Positions 47,546 through 60,600 of a stretch of DNA of 64,000 bases are shown in pieces. The notes under the pieces are model-generated. The model had not been told where the DNA came from and did not search any database. It worked only from the letters and a program-made list of their open reading frames with translations. Made by a program: the position numbers and the translations under genes. The DNA comes from Viscum album. Taxonomy: Eukaryota; Streptophyta; Magnoliopsida; Santalales; Viscaceae. How positions within the stretch are numbered: the first letter of the stretch is position 1; every line of letters starts with the position of its first letter. The DNA is taken from positions 386,955,962-387,019,961 of the forward strand of contig OY728133.1 in NCBI GenBank assembly GCA_963277665.1, given 5' to 3'.

Positions 47546-50099
47546 GTATAACAAAGGATACAATGAAGTATTTTGGAAAAGATGGAAAATATCATTGGAA
47601 CTGAATTCTTGAATGATAGAACTATGGAAGGGATAATGAACTGGATTGTCTGGTATCATGAGTTCATTCAAAATATATATATATATATATATATATTAGA
47701 GTATAAATATACAAAGATAATTCATATTTAGGTAAATCATTTTGAAAATAAAAAAGGAAAATGTAAGTGAAAATTTAAAATAAATTTTAAAGAACATTTT
47801 AAACATTGATGAAAAGTGGATGTTACGGATCTCTTCCAAAAATATTTTTTAAAATATGAATTTAAAAATTATTTAAAACATTTAATTTTAATGTAATCTC
47901 TAATAATTGATCCTTTAAAATTAAATAAAGTCTTCTACATTAAATGTGTATCCAAAATATTTGATTATGAAGGGAATATTTTATAATACTTGAAATTACC
48001 TTTTTTTAAAATAAAATTTATAAGAAGAGTAATAAAACGTTATCTATATTGAAACATGAATTTTACCCAATATGATTATAAAATAACATATAATTAAATA
48101 CTAATGTGTGTGAAACCATGAATGAGAGATCGATGATCAAGATAAAATATCATAACTCAATGAATGATATTTGAGTTACAAATATCGCTTATGGGAAACA
48201 TATCTCAAGAAGTGAGAAATTTTTTTAAAAGGGTTTATATAGTAAGATTTTATATCCCCAGAAAAACAATGATATAATACCATAGAGTACAATTAATGTT
48301 TAAAATTTTCCAAACATATAAATTGGAGACAACAATAATAACTTAATGAATGAATGTTGAGTTATAAGAAATCCTTACTATATAGCTTAATCAAAATACA
48401 CATGAATAAGGTAACATTATATGGATAGTAAATACCATTTAAACATTTATCATAATAAAAATATATCCATGGTCATAGAATATACCATATAAAGAAAACA
48501 TGGTGTAGAAAATGTATTATGCCTCAATAAATCATAATTGGGACCAACAAAACCCATACACATGGAGTAACACTTTAATCAAATCCCCTGGAATGAAATG
48601 GATTTTAATTGTACATCAAATACCATGATTAAAATATAATATATGTTATGTTATCTAAAATAGGTATTGTTTATATTACATAAATGGAATTATTTATATA
48701 AATATAATACTTGTCTCAATGAAGGTAAATTGAGACAAAAACAACTACCTCTTATACTGACTTCCATGAACCAATTTTAACCTCATGTACAATAAAATAT
48801 ATTTATTAATAAATAAATTAAAAATAATTTTCATATGAAATTTCCTCTATAAATTTTATAAATATTAATTCTCCACATGAATTACTCTAATTTTATTTAT
48901 CTGGTGTTTATAGTTTTGATTATTTATATTAGTTTCATAATAACAATGTCTATGTTTATTTTTTTTTCAAATATTATAATTTCTTGATAAATAATTATAT
49001 TTTATTGATGATTTATAATTATTTATGATGTTTAAAATTCCATTGATGATTTTCTTATTTATTCTTGATGATGAAATTGATAATAATCATGTTTTAATGA
49101 TTCTTAACAATCTATGGGTTTTTTCTTTATTAATGAATTAAATATTGATATAAAGTTACAATAACTAAAAACATAAAAATATTCACATATTTATAACATA
49201 TTATATGAATAAATATGTTCTTATATTTATCCTTGATATAAATTCATTATATTATTTAAGTATGTGTTTAAACCAACCTAATCAAGAACGTAGCCTGATT
49301 TAACGAATGATTTTGAAGTGGTTTTCCTATAATATCATTTTCACATAAGAATAATGATCTTATTTATTTTTCATAGTGTGATATATCATAATTTTATAGA
49401 ATCATATTATTATTTATTGGATATGGAAACATTACATAATTGTAAAAAATATTTTCCTCTTCATACACTTTTTTTAAATGATTAAATTGACTATGATAAT
49501 TTTGGTTCATATCATTAATTTTTCAACAAATTCATCATATAATAACCTTAATAAAATCATAAAAAAATTAATTTATTAATACCATCCTTAGACCCAACCT
49601 TGTGTGGTGGTAAATGAAAATGAGTTATGTTATATCATGGAGTCGGTAATCCTCACAATCCAAAAACAATGGTTTATTTCTTAACAGATAGGGTATATAA
49701 ATAAACAATGAAAATACACTTAACATAATAACATTAAAATATATAAATTATACTAATATAAATATTTTTTGTGGATAGGATAAATTTAAAAGGAGAATAT
49801 TAAGAAGGAAAACCTTGTATTAGATCATACTCACGTCATGGACATGCATTTTTATGGGAAATCTCTATATAAATAAAGGAATTATGATAAATAATAGTCA
49901 CCAAAATATTTTAAAGGGTGAAGGGCTCTAATAGGTTAAAAATGGAATAGTTTCTATTATAAATTATAATAGTATGTGTTTCATGAATTAGTGACGAATT
50001 TAACCATTTATAATTGATGGAATGGGTAGTTTTGGGAGCAACCCATATATTTTCAATAATTTAAGGTAAATATTCGTTTTTAAAATGAAAAAAAATATA
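47546..50099. other. AT-rich intergenic DNA, no gene seen
   Basis: Contains an (AT)n run at 47673-47696 and two similar short stretches near 48150 and 48330 with ATAACT(C/T)AATGAATGA. Otherwise nothing recognisable. Confidence 0.6.
47673..47696. repeat. (AT)n microsatellite
   Basis: About 24 bases of alternating A and T. Confidence 0.95.
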
Positions 50100-50704
50100 T
50101 ATATAAGAGGATAATAAAATTTGTGTGGGTAAATTTCACGACCCTCTCCTACAAAAGATGCCCCTCCTAAGCTGGGAATGGTGAAAGAGAGATAATGACC
50201 CCCCGAGTCCCACCTCCAGTAGGCCCTGGAGTGGCGACTAGCACCAAGGGTATGAGTTTTCACAAATATGGGAGGCATTACCATTTTTATTATTTAAGAT
50301 CGGGAAATAGGATGAGTCAAACACTGAAAGAAAAAGGAACAAGTAAATGAAAATAAACCCAAAACCAAACCCATATGCATGTTTTATACAATACTGAAAA
50401 AAATAAAAGTACATTAAAAGCTCAAAAGTACGATACAAAAAAAAACTGCGACCAGCAAAACTCCAATGCCCAACTAGCAAGGTCCCACACGGTCCATGAA
50501 TTCCTCCTGAAAACTAGAAAGTAAACGTAGGTTGATCATACAAGTATAAATAGTAGGAAAACCTAAATCTCTCATGCACAAGTGGGGAGACATCCTAATG
50601 CCCCGTGAGTAAACAAAAGGAACCAAAGCCTAGAAAGGAATCTATACACCAAACCATACAAGCCACACTCACCAAATATCGCAAGTCAATAGAGTAGTAT
50701 TAAA
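50100..50704 (-). mobile_element. Probable LTR-retroelement fragment cut by element 2
   Basis: GC rises abruptly here compared with the left flank. On the minus strand one reads TTTACTCACGGGGCATTAGG, CTTTGGTTCCTTTTG and TGGGACTCGGGGGGTCAT, strings of the kind I associate with LTRs of other Ty3/gypsy families. There is no coding match and no second LTR in the window. The fragment ends exactly where element 2 starts, as expected for a nested insertion. Family not assigned. Confidence 0.3.
50700..50704. repeat. Candidate left target duplication of element 2
   Basis: TTAAA directly precedes the TG of the 5' LTR. The partner would lie beyond the window end, so it cannot be checked here. Confidence 0.35.
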
Positions 50705-50799
50705 TGTTGGCTCTAAAATTTGGAATGGAGAGAAGGCCCCAAGATGGCCCCACAGACTTCCTCGTGAATTCCCTTCACAGAGTCCCCAAAAACCACGGC

Positions 50800-51030
50800 T
50801 GCTGCGAAGCAAAGAAGGTGGAAGGCTCCACGAACGCATTTGACGTTCTCAAGCCCGCCATGAAGCAAAGAAGAAGGAAGGCTCCACAAACGCATTTTAC
50901 ATTTGCGAGCCCTCCATGAAGTAAAAGATGTGGGAGGCTCCGCAGATGCATTTTACATTCACGAGCCCTCCACGAAACGAAGGAGGTGGGATGCTCTTCG
51001 ACACCCTTTGACGTTCATGAGCCCACCACA
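50800..51030 (+). repeat. 57-64-bp tandem repeat in the 5' LTR of element 2
   Basis: About four units with landmarks GGAGGCTCC, GCATTTGACGTT, GCGAGCCC and ATGAAGCAAAG. Unit points lie near 50837, 50899, 50951 and 51006. Each carries TGACGTT or a decayed form. Counterpart in the 3' LTR at about 61905-62130. Confidence 0.75.
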
Positions 51031-51086
51031 AAGCTACATAGCCCATCTTCGCACCGCGTCAGCTCCACTCCTTGGTGCCTCTTGCA

Positions 51087-51094
51087 TATAAATA
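51087..51094 (+). promoter_or_regulatory. TATA box of the 5' LTR, element 2
   Basis: TATAAATA after CTTGCA and before a CTCCCCCTGA stretch. The 3' LTR has the same TATAAATA at 62196-62203, so the box is conserved in both copies. Confidence 0.65.
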
Positions 51095-51899
51095 CTGATC
51101 TCCCCCTGAGCTCTCTAGAGGGACAATTTGACCTTTTGGATTCTCATCGACCGAATCACGAAGCACTCTTCCACTCGGTGAACCATGAGCTGTGCGAGGT
51201 ACTTCTACTTTGCGAAGTACCTCCCCATTGTATCGTTTTGATCCCCTCTTCTTAGAGGGATGCCTTTCATGAATCTTAAGGGATTTCACAAAGAAAGGGG
51301 ATCCCTAAGGGACCTGGGTCATTGTGGAGAGTTTATGCTTCATGAAGCACCCTTCATGTACACTTGATCTATTTTCTAAGGTATGATCATTGTACCTCAC
51401 GAATCACATTGCTTCCCGACACCTTACTCCGTGAGGCACCTTTGCTCCGCAAGGCTGTGCTCTACGAATGACCTTCCACTTCTCGAAGCACATCCCATTT
51501 TCACCTTCACCCCATGATAAGGCTATGTCACCCCACTTCACGAATCACACCACTTCACAACTGCCCTCCGCTATACAGACCAACCGAGTTCCACAAGGCC
51601 CTTACCTATGGATCCCTCTATATGGAAAATCATTTTCCTGTGCGACCCTCCAGGTTTGCACGATGTGATTTCAAAGTCCCCTGGAAAATACTTCATGTAG
51701 TGTTGTTGTTCCTAATGCTTCTTCACATAGGCACACTAATGTATATTGATTCTTCGCATAGCCACACTAACGTGGACCCCTCGATGGTTCACTCCATGAC
51801 ACCCCCTTTCTACGGACTTACCGACGCCTTCCCTCCCACAAGGAGAAGAGGGTACCAGTTAAGTAAGTCACATGGGTGTGAGTAAAACCACCTCTTCCG

Positions 51900-53115
51900 A
51901 GATGCAGGACGTTAAACTACCAAGCACCTCGGCCTCAACACATAACGTTAAAATATGACCTAGCCTCGTGCCTCACACGCAGGGTCCCCTCACCTCGGAC
52001 ATTCTCCACACCCCCTGGTCTCCACAAGGGATGATATCTACCTCCTAGGAGTGGTGTCTTTCTGCAGGGAAGGGCAGCCACAATGGTGTAATCCCCTAAC
52101 CATTCTTGCATGAGGCTGCACCCTTGTTCCTCCCCACTCCCTCAGCGCCAAGTCCATCCAAGGGCGTGGTGGGGAACAGTGCTCCCTCCTTTCATCTTCG
52201 GTCCCCTAGGCCAGCAGAGGATGTGATATGGAATGGGGCCCCTCTTCTCTTCTTGGGTGCCAAATCCCACTCCTGCTACGCTCTGTCACCCTCACGAGCC
52301 TCCACCCTGGAGTAAGCCCCAACCCTCATGGTCCTCCATTCTGGAGTAAGTCCCAATCTCTCTTCTGGGCCGCTCCATGCATAAGCCCCCTCCACATCCC
52401 ACGAACGCACCTTCCACGATGTGATCGTCAGATCCCTAGTGCATCTTATTTCTTACATCGAGTATGACTCACTTGGGATTAGAGTAAGCATCGACCATGA
52501 AAACAACCTCATCCCGCATGACATTAAACTATATTTTTCCCCGTCCCGCATGACGTTAAATTTTATCCCTTGTACCGCATGATGTTAAACTATATCCACC
52601 ATCCCGCATGACGTTAAACCGTATCCCCCATCCCGAATGATGTTAAACTGTATTTCACCATCCACCTAGACCAAGGTCCTCATTCACGTCAGTTCACCGA
52701 CACCATCCTCGTCCCGCATGAAGTTAAACTGTACCCCTAAACTATGTGTTCTTTGATCTATGTCAAGGCATGGTATGTAGGAACCCACCCCAAGGTTCAA
52801 GCCCATCATCCACTTGGACCAAGGTTCACATTCACATCAGTTCACCGACTCCACCCCATATCCCGAACTTTGTGGTCTTTGATCCATGTCAAGGCATGGT
52901 GTGTCGGAAGCCTCACGAGGATCAAGCCCATCACCCATCGGACCAAGGTTCATCTGCACATCAGTTCTCTGACATACCCCATCCGGAACTATGTGGTCTT
53001 TGATCCATGTCAAGGCATGGTACGTAAGAAGCCTCACGAGTCAAGCCCACCACCCGATTGTTCCGACCCCCTTCACATCAGTTCACCGTCGTCCCGCATG
53101 ACGTTAAACTTTATT
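51900..53115 (+). repeat. TGACGTT motif array in the 5' LTR of element 2
   Basis: Motif copies near 51908, 51940, 52511, 52544, 52577, 52605, 52635, 52715 and 53093. The six between 52511 and 52715 are mostly spaced about 30 bases apart. Best copies read CCCGCATGACGTTAAAC. Same core as array A of element 1. Confidence 0.85.
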
Positions 53116-53165
53116 CCCGAACTACTTGGACTTTGATCCATGTCGAGGCATGGAACATAAGAAGA
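52738..53165 (+). repeat. Four tandem stem-loop units in the 5' LTR of element 2
   Basis: Copies at about 52738, 52866, 52984 and 53116. Each has ACTATGTGGTCTTTGATCC, then CCATG and CATGG around a short loop (TCAAGG or TCGAGG), then an outer 3' arm ACGTA/ATGTAGG. A GGTTCAAGCCC-like string and a GTTCACCGAC string follow. The inner stem sequence differs from that of element 1 but still pairs. Confidence 0.75.
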
Positions 53166-53921
53166 CTCCACAATGTTCAATCCCAAAACCATCATCCATC
53201 CAAATTCTTACCTGGGCCGCCACATCCCGGTGAGATCATGCCACTTCATTCCCCTCCACAGCATTTGGGTATCCACCCACGTGTTGGCCACGATATCAGT
53301 GTTCCCTCTAGGGGGTTCTTCAATGTGATCCACCCTAATCAGTGTTCTGATCAGTCTGTTCCATCCCCTCTGGACGTTAATCTCACGGAATACCCTATGT
53401 TAAAAATGGGAAGCTGAGGAAAACCTCAGATACATGTCTATGGCATATGATTTCGCGCATTCGATGTGGGATTCCTCGGGCATTTTCACCCTTGAGAAGC
53501 TATATAATAAGGGCCAGAAGAAATAAACACCAATCCCTAGCGTCCAGACATGCCAGAGATGCCCAACGTGACTAATCCCCTGACCGAAGGTTTCTTCCCT
53601 AACCGGACCACTTGGAATGTCCTGACAGAAGCAGCGTAATTAACTGGTGTCTATGAAAATATGGAGCTGGGAAGAGTATCACGAACAACATATTAAATCT
53701 ATGAGGGAGACCCGGACTAGGTGACGAGTTCCAAGGAGGAATCCACGGAAGGAAGAACTGAAATCCCATCATCCTGTTTAGATTAAGGAGTAGACGTCCC
53801 TAAAAAGGCGTGAATGCCGCCCGCCTTTGGAAAGCAGGAATGCGGTGCAACAAAAAAGTTGCGCCCATCGCACCCATGAGTATGGACGCGTGCACCCCGG
53901 TGAAAGCATCAGAAATAGAAA

Positions 53922-53939
53922 TGGTGAACCCAAGGTGAA
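53922..53939 (+). other. Primer-binding-site candidate of element 2
   Basis: TGGTGAACCCAAGGTGAA lies about ten bases after the 5' LTR and matches the element 1 site in its first ten bases and most of the rest. Confidence 0.65.
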
Positions 53940-55640
53940 TATATTCTCATCAAATGGAGATTAGTAACGCTTGGGGAATCTATGGATTGACGTGTCACCT
54001 GATCCAGCTATCAGGTGCCAGGTCATGCAGAGCAAATAATGGGCCTGGCATGAAACTCACCAGAAGTTCGGGTTGTAGAATGTTTGGCATCCCATTTTGT
54101 GACGTTGTCAGCGTTGATCCCTCTTACAGGCCATGGGAGACGGAATGGATCTTGGGAACATGTTGTCAATTTCGTTTCCTTTCAGCACTGACGAGTCCAC
54201 CTGTATGTTTCTCAGGAATCATGTTGCTGCCATGGAAACATGATCACCGCCCGCCCACCTACGTAGGAGTAGGGGCAACACCAACACAACCGCTCTACAT
54301 GGATTTACTTCTGCCACAACGGCATCTGCGTCCACGAATGTGGGGCGCACACGCCCCATCTCTCAATCGGAAGTCATCCAACGAAGGGTGATTAACGACA
54401 TCGTACGTCGTTACGAGGAGCAGGGCATAATACCGACCTAGGATATGGCCCACCTGGACCTGGAGTAATATAGGACCACCGTCAACGCCACCCTCGAGGG
54501 CCGCGCATGGAGTCGCTGCTCCCCACCCCAACATTCAATCGTTTCAGGAGCCTTCCTATGGAGTGTTTTGACGACTCCATGCCTTACACTGATGAGGTGG
54601 GTGACCCCCAGCCATGACCGGTCAAAGTTTTAATTCAGGGGTTCCTAGTGAGAGCCCCCACCCGGCCGCATCAGCATCCCCGCCCGGCCTTGCCGGAGGA
54701 GCAAGTAAGCCATGCGCTTGCGCCACCAACCCCGAGTCACCTGACCCGATGCCAGCGTCGGGTACGGGCTGAGGAGAACACATGCCAAGGGGCGTCAACG
54801 TCGATGACTACTATGGCCCGGGCCACCACCGACGCATATCATGAAGTACCTACACACACTGAGCAAGGGAGTTCCTATGTCCAGTCGGGATCGAGGTCCC
54901 AACTGCCCCATCGGCAGGCTGGGTCGACTCTCCTGGTCACAGGCACAAGCAGGAGGCATCGTGAGCCAACCCACGATGATGCCACCCCATATGGAGGTCC
55001 TCCCCATACCACCACTACCGTGAGCATGGGTCTTCCCCGCTTCAAGGCATAGCATGGAGGTCAACCCCGTTCCACCCCAAATTAGAATGAGGATCTGCCC
55101 TGAGGTCCGGTCACTCTCCGACGTGGGGATCCTCCCTACGTTCTCTACGCAGCTGGCGAAGGTCCTCCTCGCCCAAACAACCAGAAGAGTGAAGTCCAGC
55201 CTCGCTCCACCTACACCAAGCATGGAGGTCCTCCCCATGCTTCTTCCAGTTCCAACATAGTTTTCTCCTGATCAGGCACTGTTAATAGAGGTCCTCCCTT
55301 TGTCCCCTTCGACATTTGTACTTGTGCTCCTCGCACACCAGCTATCTCAAGTGGAAGTCCTCTCTGCCCTCATAGCAGTGTGTCCAAAGGAAAACATGTC
55401 AGAAATCAGCCACGTCATGAGGAGCCACCCAGGGGAAAGAAGGCAGGTCATCACCACCACAAGAAGAATCCTGGGAAGGCTCGGATGGAGGTCAAACCGG
55501 TCCACTTCTCATACTCTGAACCAGAGTGCGACTCAACTCGGGAACCCACCCCTCACTCATCCAAGTCAAGGGCCAGAGTGGGGATGTGGAACATCATCCT
55601 GGTACTTCTAAAATGGGAGGCACATAATATTCACAGCTCC
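53940..55640 (+). pseudogene. Leader ORF relic of element 2
   Basis: Occupies the same place as the element 1 leader ORF. Open stretches at 53954-54391, 54648-55052 and 55380-55658 use different frames. From 54988 to about 55400 it shows GGTCCTCCCC-type DNA repeats that read HGGPPH, EGPPRP and RGPPF. A basic tail with HHHHKKN and KARMEVK follows. No known domain. The shared EGPP repeat links it to element 1. Confidence 0.5.
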
Positions 55641-55689
55641 CTCCGCAGGTTTATCTAGGTGGATGAAGATTTGGAGACCCCATAGGTTA

Positions 55690-57650
55690 CAATCATGCAG
55701 TCAACACTATCATCATCAGAATCACCTTCTACCTCCACAAGAGATCACAGAGAGCTATTCTGGGGACTAATGGCAGGAGATTAGCATAAAGACCCACCAC
55801 CGGAATCCCTGGCCCTAGAGCCAGGATTTGGGGCCGTCAGCCCATCCTATCGAGACTTAGTGGCCAGGCCACTACACTCCTCGGAGGATAGCCCACGAAT
55901 CGGTGGCCAGTCAGCTCATTCACCATATTCTTCACTGGACAACCATCCATCCCAGTGGTCTGCCTTAGTAACACTGCCAGATCGTCAACCACCCATAGTT
56001 GGCGAGTTGTGAAATCAAGGGCCAGACCTTGAAATTTAGTTGAGGAGCTTCTGGAGCATCCTTGCAGTGGACCGCTTCCCCGAGGAGTTCTGGCCCATAG
56101 TAGCATAGGATTTCTGCATACCCGAGTCACTCACCCCAGAGGAAGTTGAGTGTCTTCACTACACCCTCTAGGAGACGCATTTCCGTTTCTGTCATCAGTG
56201 CGTGGTGTATCCAAAGAGACAAGAACATTTTGAGGACATCAGCGAGCAGTTCCGTCTGGTCAATCTGGTCGCACTCTCGGTGGCCCAACGCCCTGAGTCA
56301 CCAGGCCATCGTGAGGCCCTCCAGCAGCAATTACTTCAGAGTATTAAGGTAATCCAAAAATTCATCAGGTAAAAAACCCCCCATGTGCATGTTAGTGGCT
56401 TGGAGATGTATGTTTCCATCCTCTTCAGCCTCATTCGACGACAGCCTGACTCGCTATGTGATATTGAGGACATGCCCCCAGGAAGGGTAATGGTCCACAT
56501 GGCTGACGTAGTGGACAAGGAGGAAGAGCTTTAGTTTCTCGATAGAGATTTACCCCCTGAGGGTGTTCAACCAAAGTTGGACCCATCGAGGAGGATTACG
56601 CGTCAGGAGAGGAACCTCCTAGGTCTCCCCGCGCCCACCGAGTCCTTGGTGCGCGACCAGAATGTCAGTAAGGGAAAATAGCATGACGAAGATCTCAAGC
56701 ACTCTGACCCATCCACCTCAGTACAGAAGTTGTAAGAGGAACCCGAGAAGGCTGCATTGCACACGAAACTTACTGAGAAAAAGAGGTTGGTTGACGAACA
56801 CCTAGACGAATGTTCGATAGGGCGACGACTCGACTATGGAGATCGTAGGCCGGGGTAACAGGGTAAAAAACAACTTCCCCCCAGCGAGATGCCTCCAGCC
56901 AACCCTAATCCTGCTACTCCCAATGACAGAGCTAAATCCATAACTCACGAAAAAAGGGCGTAGTACATCTCACTGAATCCTCCCGAGTAGCGTGGCAACC
57001 CAAGGAATCCTGCCCGGGTTCCCCCAGCCGCCTTGCAGGCCGCTCGACCAGCTCCTCCATGAGCCGCTGAGGATTTATACCGTGTTAAAGAGCCCAGAAA
57101 CACACTCATGGATAGGGATCCGCGTCAATATTGGGACCCATTCCAGGAAGATCCTATGGAAAAACTCATTGCCCACCTTGAGGCATTGTAAACGCAGCAG
57201 GCGGCAATCCCGCTGGATGGAAAGCCATACCCGGCCTGGGTGGATGATATTTCGGCACCTCCGGGTTTCGAGAATTGCACCTTCTCCCACTCCAATGGGA
57301 CAGGGGACCCACCGCAGCACCTAGACCACTTCAATGCTAGGTGTGGGCCCAAGTTGGGGACTCCAGCGCAGTAGGAGGTTGCCAAGCTCTGCTGTTTTGT
57401 TCAGACACTAGAGGGGCCGACATTCTTCTGGTACAGCCGGCTCCCTGTCAGATCTGTGACAAGCTAGGAGGACCTTCGTAGAAAGTTCCTCTACCATTTC
57501 ATCTCTACCACCTGGAATATCAGCATCAAAAACCTCTTGAAGTGAAAACAATGGTTGGATGAGTGAGTCTCAGTCTTTATCACCTGGTGGAAGGAAATCA
57601 CATATTCCCTCAAGATGCCACTGACTTAGGAACATTGCAGCTCCACCACC
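55690..57650 (+). pseudogene. gag: Truncated gag relic of element 2
   Basis: From about 55690 a frame with many stops shows SPSYRDL, FRFCHQC and RPESPGHREALQQQLLQ. The recognisable gag core lies at 57060-57640: DLYRVKEPR, EKLIAHLEAL, GKPYPAWVDDI, GTGDPPQHLDHFNARC, LEGPTFFWYSRLP and EDLRRKFLYHF. It aligns with element 1 gag around 11250-11720. At least one TAG stands where the family has Gln and one where it has Trp. The similarity ends near 57640, and the Cys-His end of gag and all of pol are missing. From here the minus strand carries the antisense gene. Confidence 0.78.
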
Positions 57651-60600
57651 CTCTGGATGATGGAATCCAGGGGATGCTGCCGCTTGTTCACCTCCCGCTC
57701 CTCCTCGGTGGTGAGAGGTTCAATTCGTTGGCCACAATCTAGGCCCGCTCCACAACGGCCTGGATGGAGATCATCTCCCGAGAAGCTTACCTCAGACCCT
57801 CTTCGGCCACTTCCAGCTGGGCTTTCAGTCGTGATATCAGCTAATATTGCTCATTGAGGAAGGTCAACTGCTCATCCGCCCAGTTTTGCAGCCGCTAGAC
57901 CTCGTCTTAAGCCTTATAGAGCCTCTTGATGTTCACCGCCTTCCTCCACTACCAACCCACGCCAAGTCCACTGTCATACCCACGACTCTTTTCCGCCATA
58001 AGATCTCGGATTAGCATGTGGGGATGTCGAGCATCCACTCGCCCAACACCCAGTTCGCGCAGGCACCAGCGTAGTTCTTCCATCTCATTCGACCATAGCG
58101 CCTGGGGGTGTCATTGATGTAGCACGTGACCAGCTTCCCTGATTGGCGATAGACTATTTTGTTGTTCTCCTCATCATAGGTCATCTACTCCCAATCAGCA
58201 TGATTAGCAGGCTCATATGCAGGGAATTCCCCCAGGAACCACTCGACCGGGTCCATGTCTGGCGTCAGATTGGGCGTAGTGGGACCTAAATCGCCCGGTT
58301 AATCCTCATCATCAGATCCCACCTCAATGATCTCAAGCGCAGTCCCACTAGCGCCCCCACCAACGATCGGGATGGTTGTGGTTCGGTTAGATCGGATATC
58401 CACCTCCATGACCATCGGCATGCCCCTGGGAAGAGCGCTACCAGAAGCCCCGACTAACTTTGTCACAGCATCCCAGGCCAATTGATGGATTGTACACACT
58501 AAGAAAGGGAATTGGATGTTATTTAATGTGGTTAGGGGGTGACAGTTGTGGATTTAGTGGAGGAGACTTACAGAGGTCAAATACCTGGCCTTTCTCTTGG
58601 GTTGATGTCATCAGAACTTCGAGATGCAGACCCCCCCCCCCCGTATATGGTTGGTAGGTCTAGAGACTCTGGGGGAGCCGCCTCGACTGTCCCAGTCCCA
58701 CCAGACGTGGGGGATAATGTATCCATAGGCGTGAATCCTGGCGGTCCTGCATCGGCACCCGCGGAGGGGCAAGAACGAGGTCTATGTACAAGGTCCTCCT
58801 GCACAGTACAAACACAGATAAGGAATCCCGAGTAACCTAAGGGCAGACTCTGAATACGAAACATGGGATTTTACCTCGAGAGCCTCCGCGAAATCTTCGA
58901 GATCCAAGGACTGGTCACCGACTTCACCCTCCTCTGGTGGAATCTCCCTACAGGCCTCATCTCCCTAGGAGGACTAGTCTGATTCTTTTGGTATGGGATA
59001 GCGCTCTCTCATCTCAACGGCTAACAGCTATGGGGGAACTTTCTGATCCACTAGTATCCTCACCTGATTTTCCATTGGATGCGGGGCACCCCTGGAATGG
59101 ACGAATTCCTCCATCTCGGAGATGTATTGCTCCAACTCTACTAGGGATGCTGAAATACTAGCCCTAATGGGGCCAATTCCCGGCAAGTCTATCCCAAGGT
59201 GGTTAAGGTGCTTCCATAATTCAAATGGGCCAATGAATTGCCTGTTGACTTCCCAGATGGCCTAGGCCTCTGGGAAGACAGCATTCTCCAGCATTTCAAT
59301 GTGGCGTATCCATTTCCCCAGACCTTGTGTAGAAATCCTTCAGAATCCCCTTGGTGGACGACCCTCTGGATGACTCTGTTCCCTTGGAAGCACTAGCTCT
59401 GCTGCCGCTGTCGGATTTTCGGTTGCTGGATCCGCTGTTACTATTCCCTCCTCAATTTGTGTGGGCACCGCCGCTACAGAATCCCCACCACTACAGGATT
59501 CCCATGTCGCCTTCTGGCCTCAGCCTCCAGATTGAGGAAGTTCACCCTCAACGCCCAAGACGGTTGGCTGCTTTAGCATCTCCCATGGGTAGGCCGCCTC
59601 CCAGCTCTTGGCGTATTCTCTTATCAGCCCAAGGACAGCGGTCGGTGGAGGCAGTTCATTCCGCATCTTCCCATCCTCTTATGCTGACATGAGACACATC
59701 TACCTCATTACACACTGGTTCTCCTCATAGCGCACCCCCAGGTAAACCTACGGGGTCAGCTACTGCAAGCACCATAATTTTCAGGCGAATCGGTGTGGTG
59801 TGTAAGGCTTGCAGAGACGCTCGCGGTCCCCTCTGGCCACCAGGACTCCACCTCGAAATTCCAGGAGGTAGGCCCAATCTTCTCCTGTATCCTGGCGATA
59901 ATCAGTGAAGGCCCCCATCGGTAATGGGAATGGGTGAAAATTGAATTCCTCCACCCTCCACACCCAGTTTAGAACCAATGGTGCGATCAGCTTGGCCGGA
60001 AAGCTCTCTGCAACGTTCAATATTGATGGATGAAAGTTTGACCCCAGAGGAAAGATGGGGTTTGGATACTCGTAGATCCCCATGATGTGTGCCGCCATCC
60101 ACCCATAAAAGAAGTGGAATGGCCCACATATCCTCTGTGTCCTCTTCCTCTTGCTGATGTGCCACAGTACTTTATACAATTTGGTGAGCATCAGGATCCC
60201 CGGGTTGACCCGCCCTCATGTCGCCAAAGTGCATTCCATGATGAAAGTGCTTGGACACACTCCCATGATTGTATCCCACACCGTAAGGATCCAACCATAG
60301 ATGAGTGTGGCGATGAATACCGCCAACCTGACTATTGGTCATTGTTCAGTGCTAACACTGAACCCCAAGGTCTTCCACTGGCTATTCTCTAGCAGCCGCC
60401 AATACGAGTTTTCCTTTCTTCGGGAACCCTTCACGCAAGTTTGAGGCATCTCCGGGAACTGCCTATTTTCTAGGAATTTCAAGAACTTCTTGAACCAGTT
60501 CTTCAAGTGAACATCCCTCACTACCTCCTTATCCTACCTGGGCATGAGCTCCATCAGTGCCATCATGAGACACAACATCTACTCCGGATACTCACACACA

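Larger units (their letters stand above)
50705..53911 (+). repeat. 5' LTR of element 2
   Basis: Begins TGTTGGCTCTAAAATTTGG and is matched at 61814 by TGTTGGCGCCAAAATTGGG. The 3' border is set at CATCA before the PBS. It contains a 57-64-bp tandem repeat (50800-51030), a TATA box (51087), repeated GGAGTAAGCCCC strings (about 52309 and 52343), TGACGTT motifs (51908-53110) and four stem-loops (52738-53160). Confidence 0.85.
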
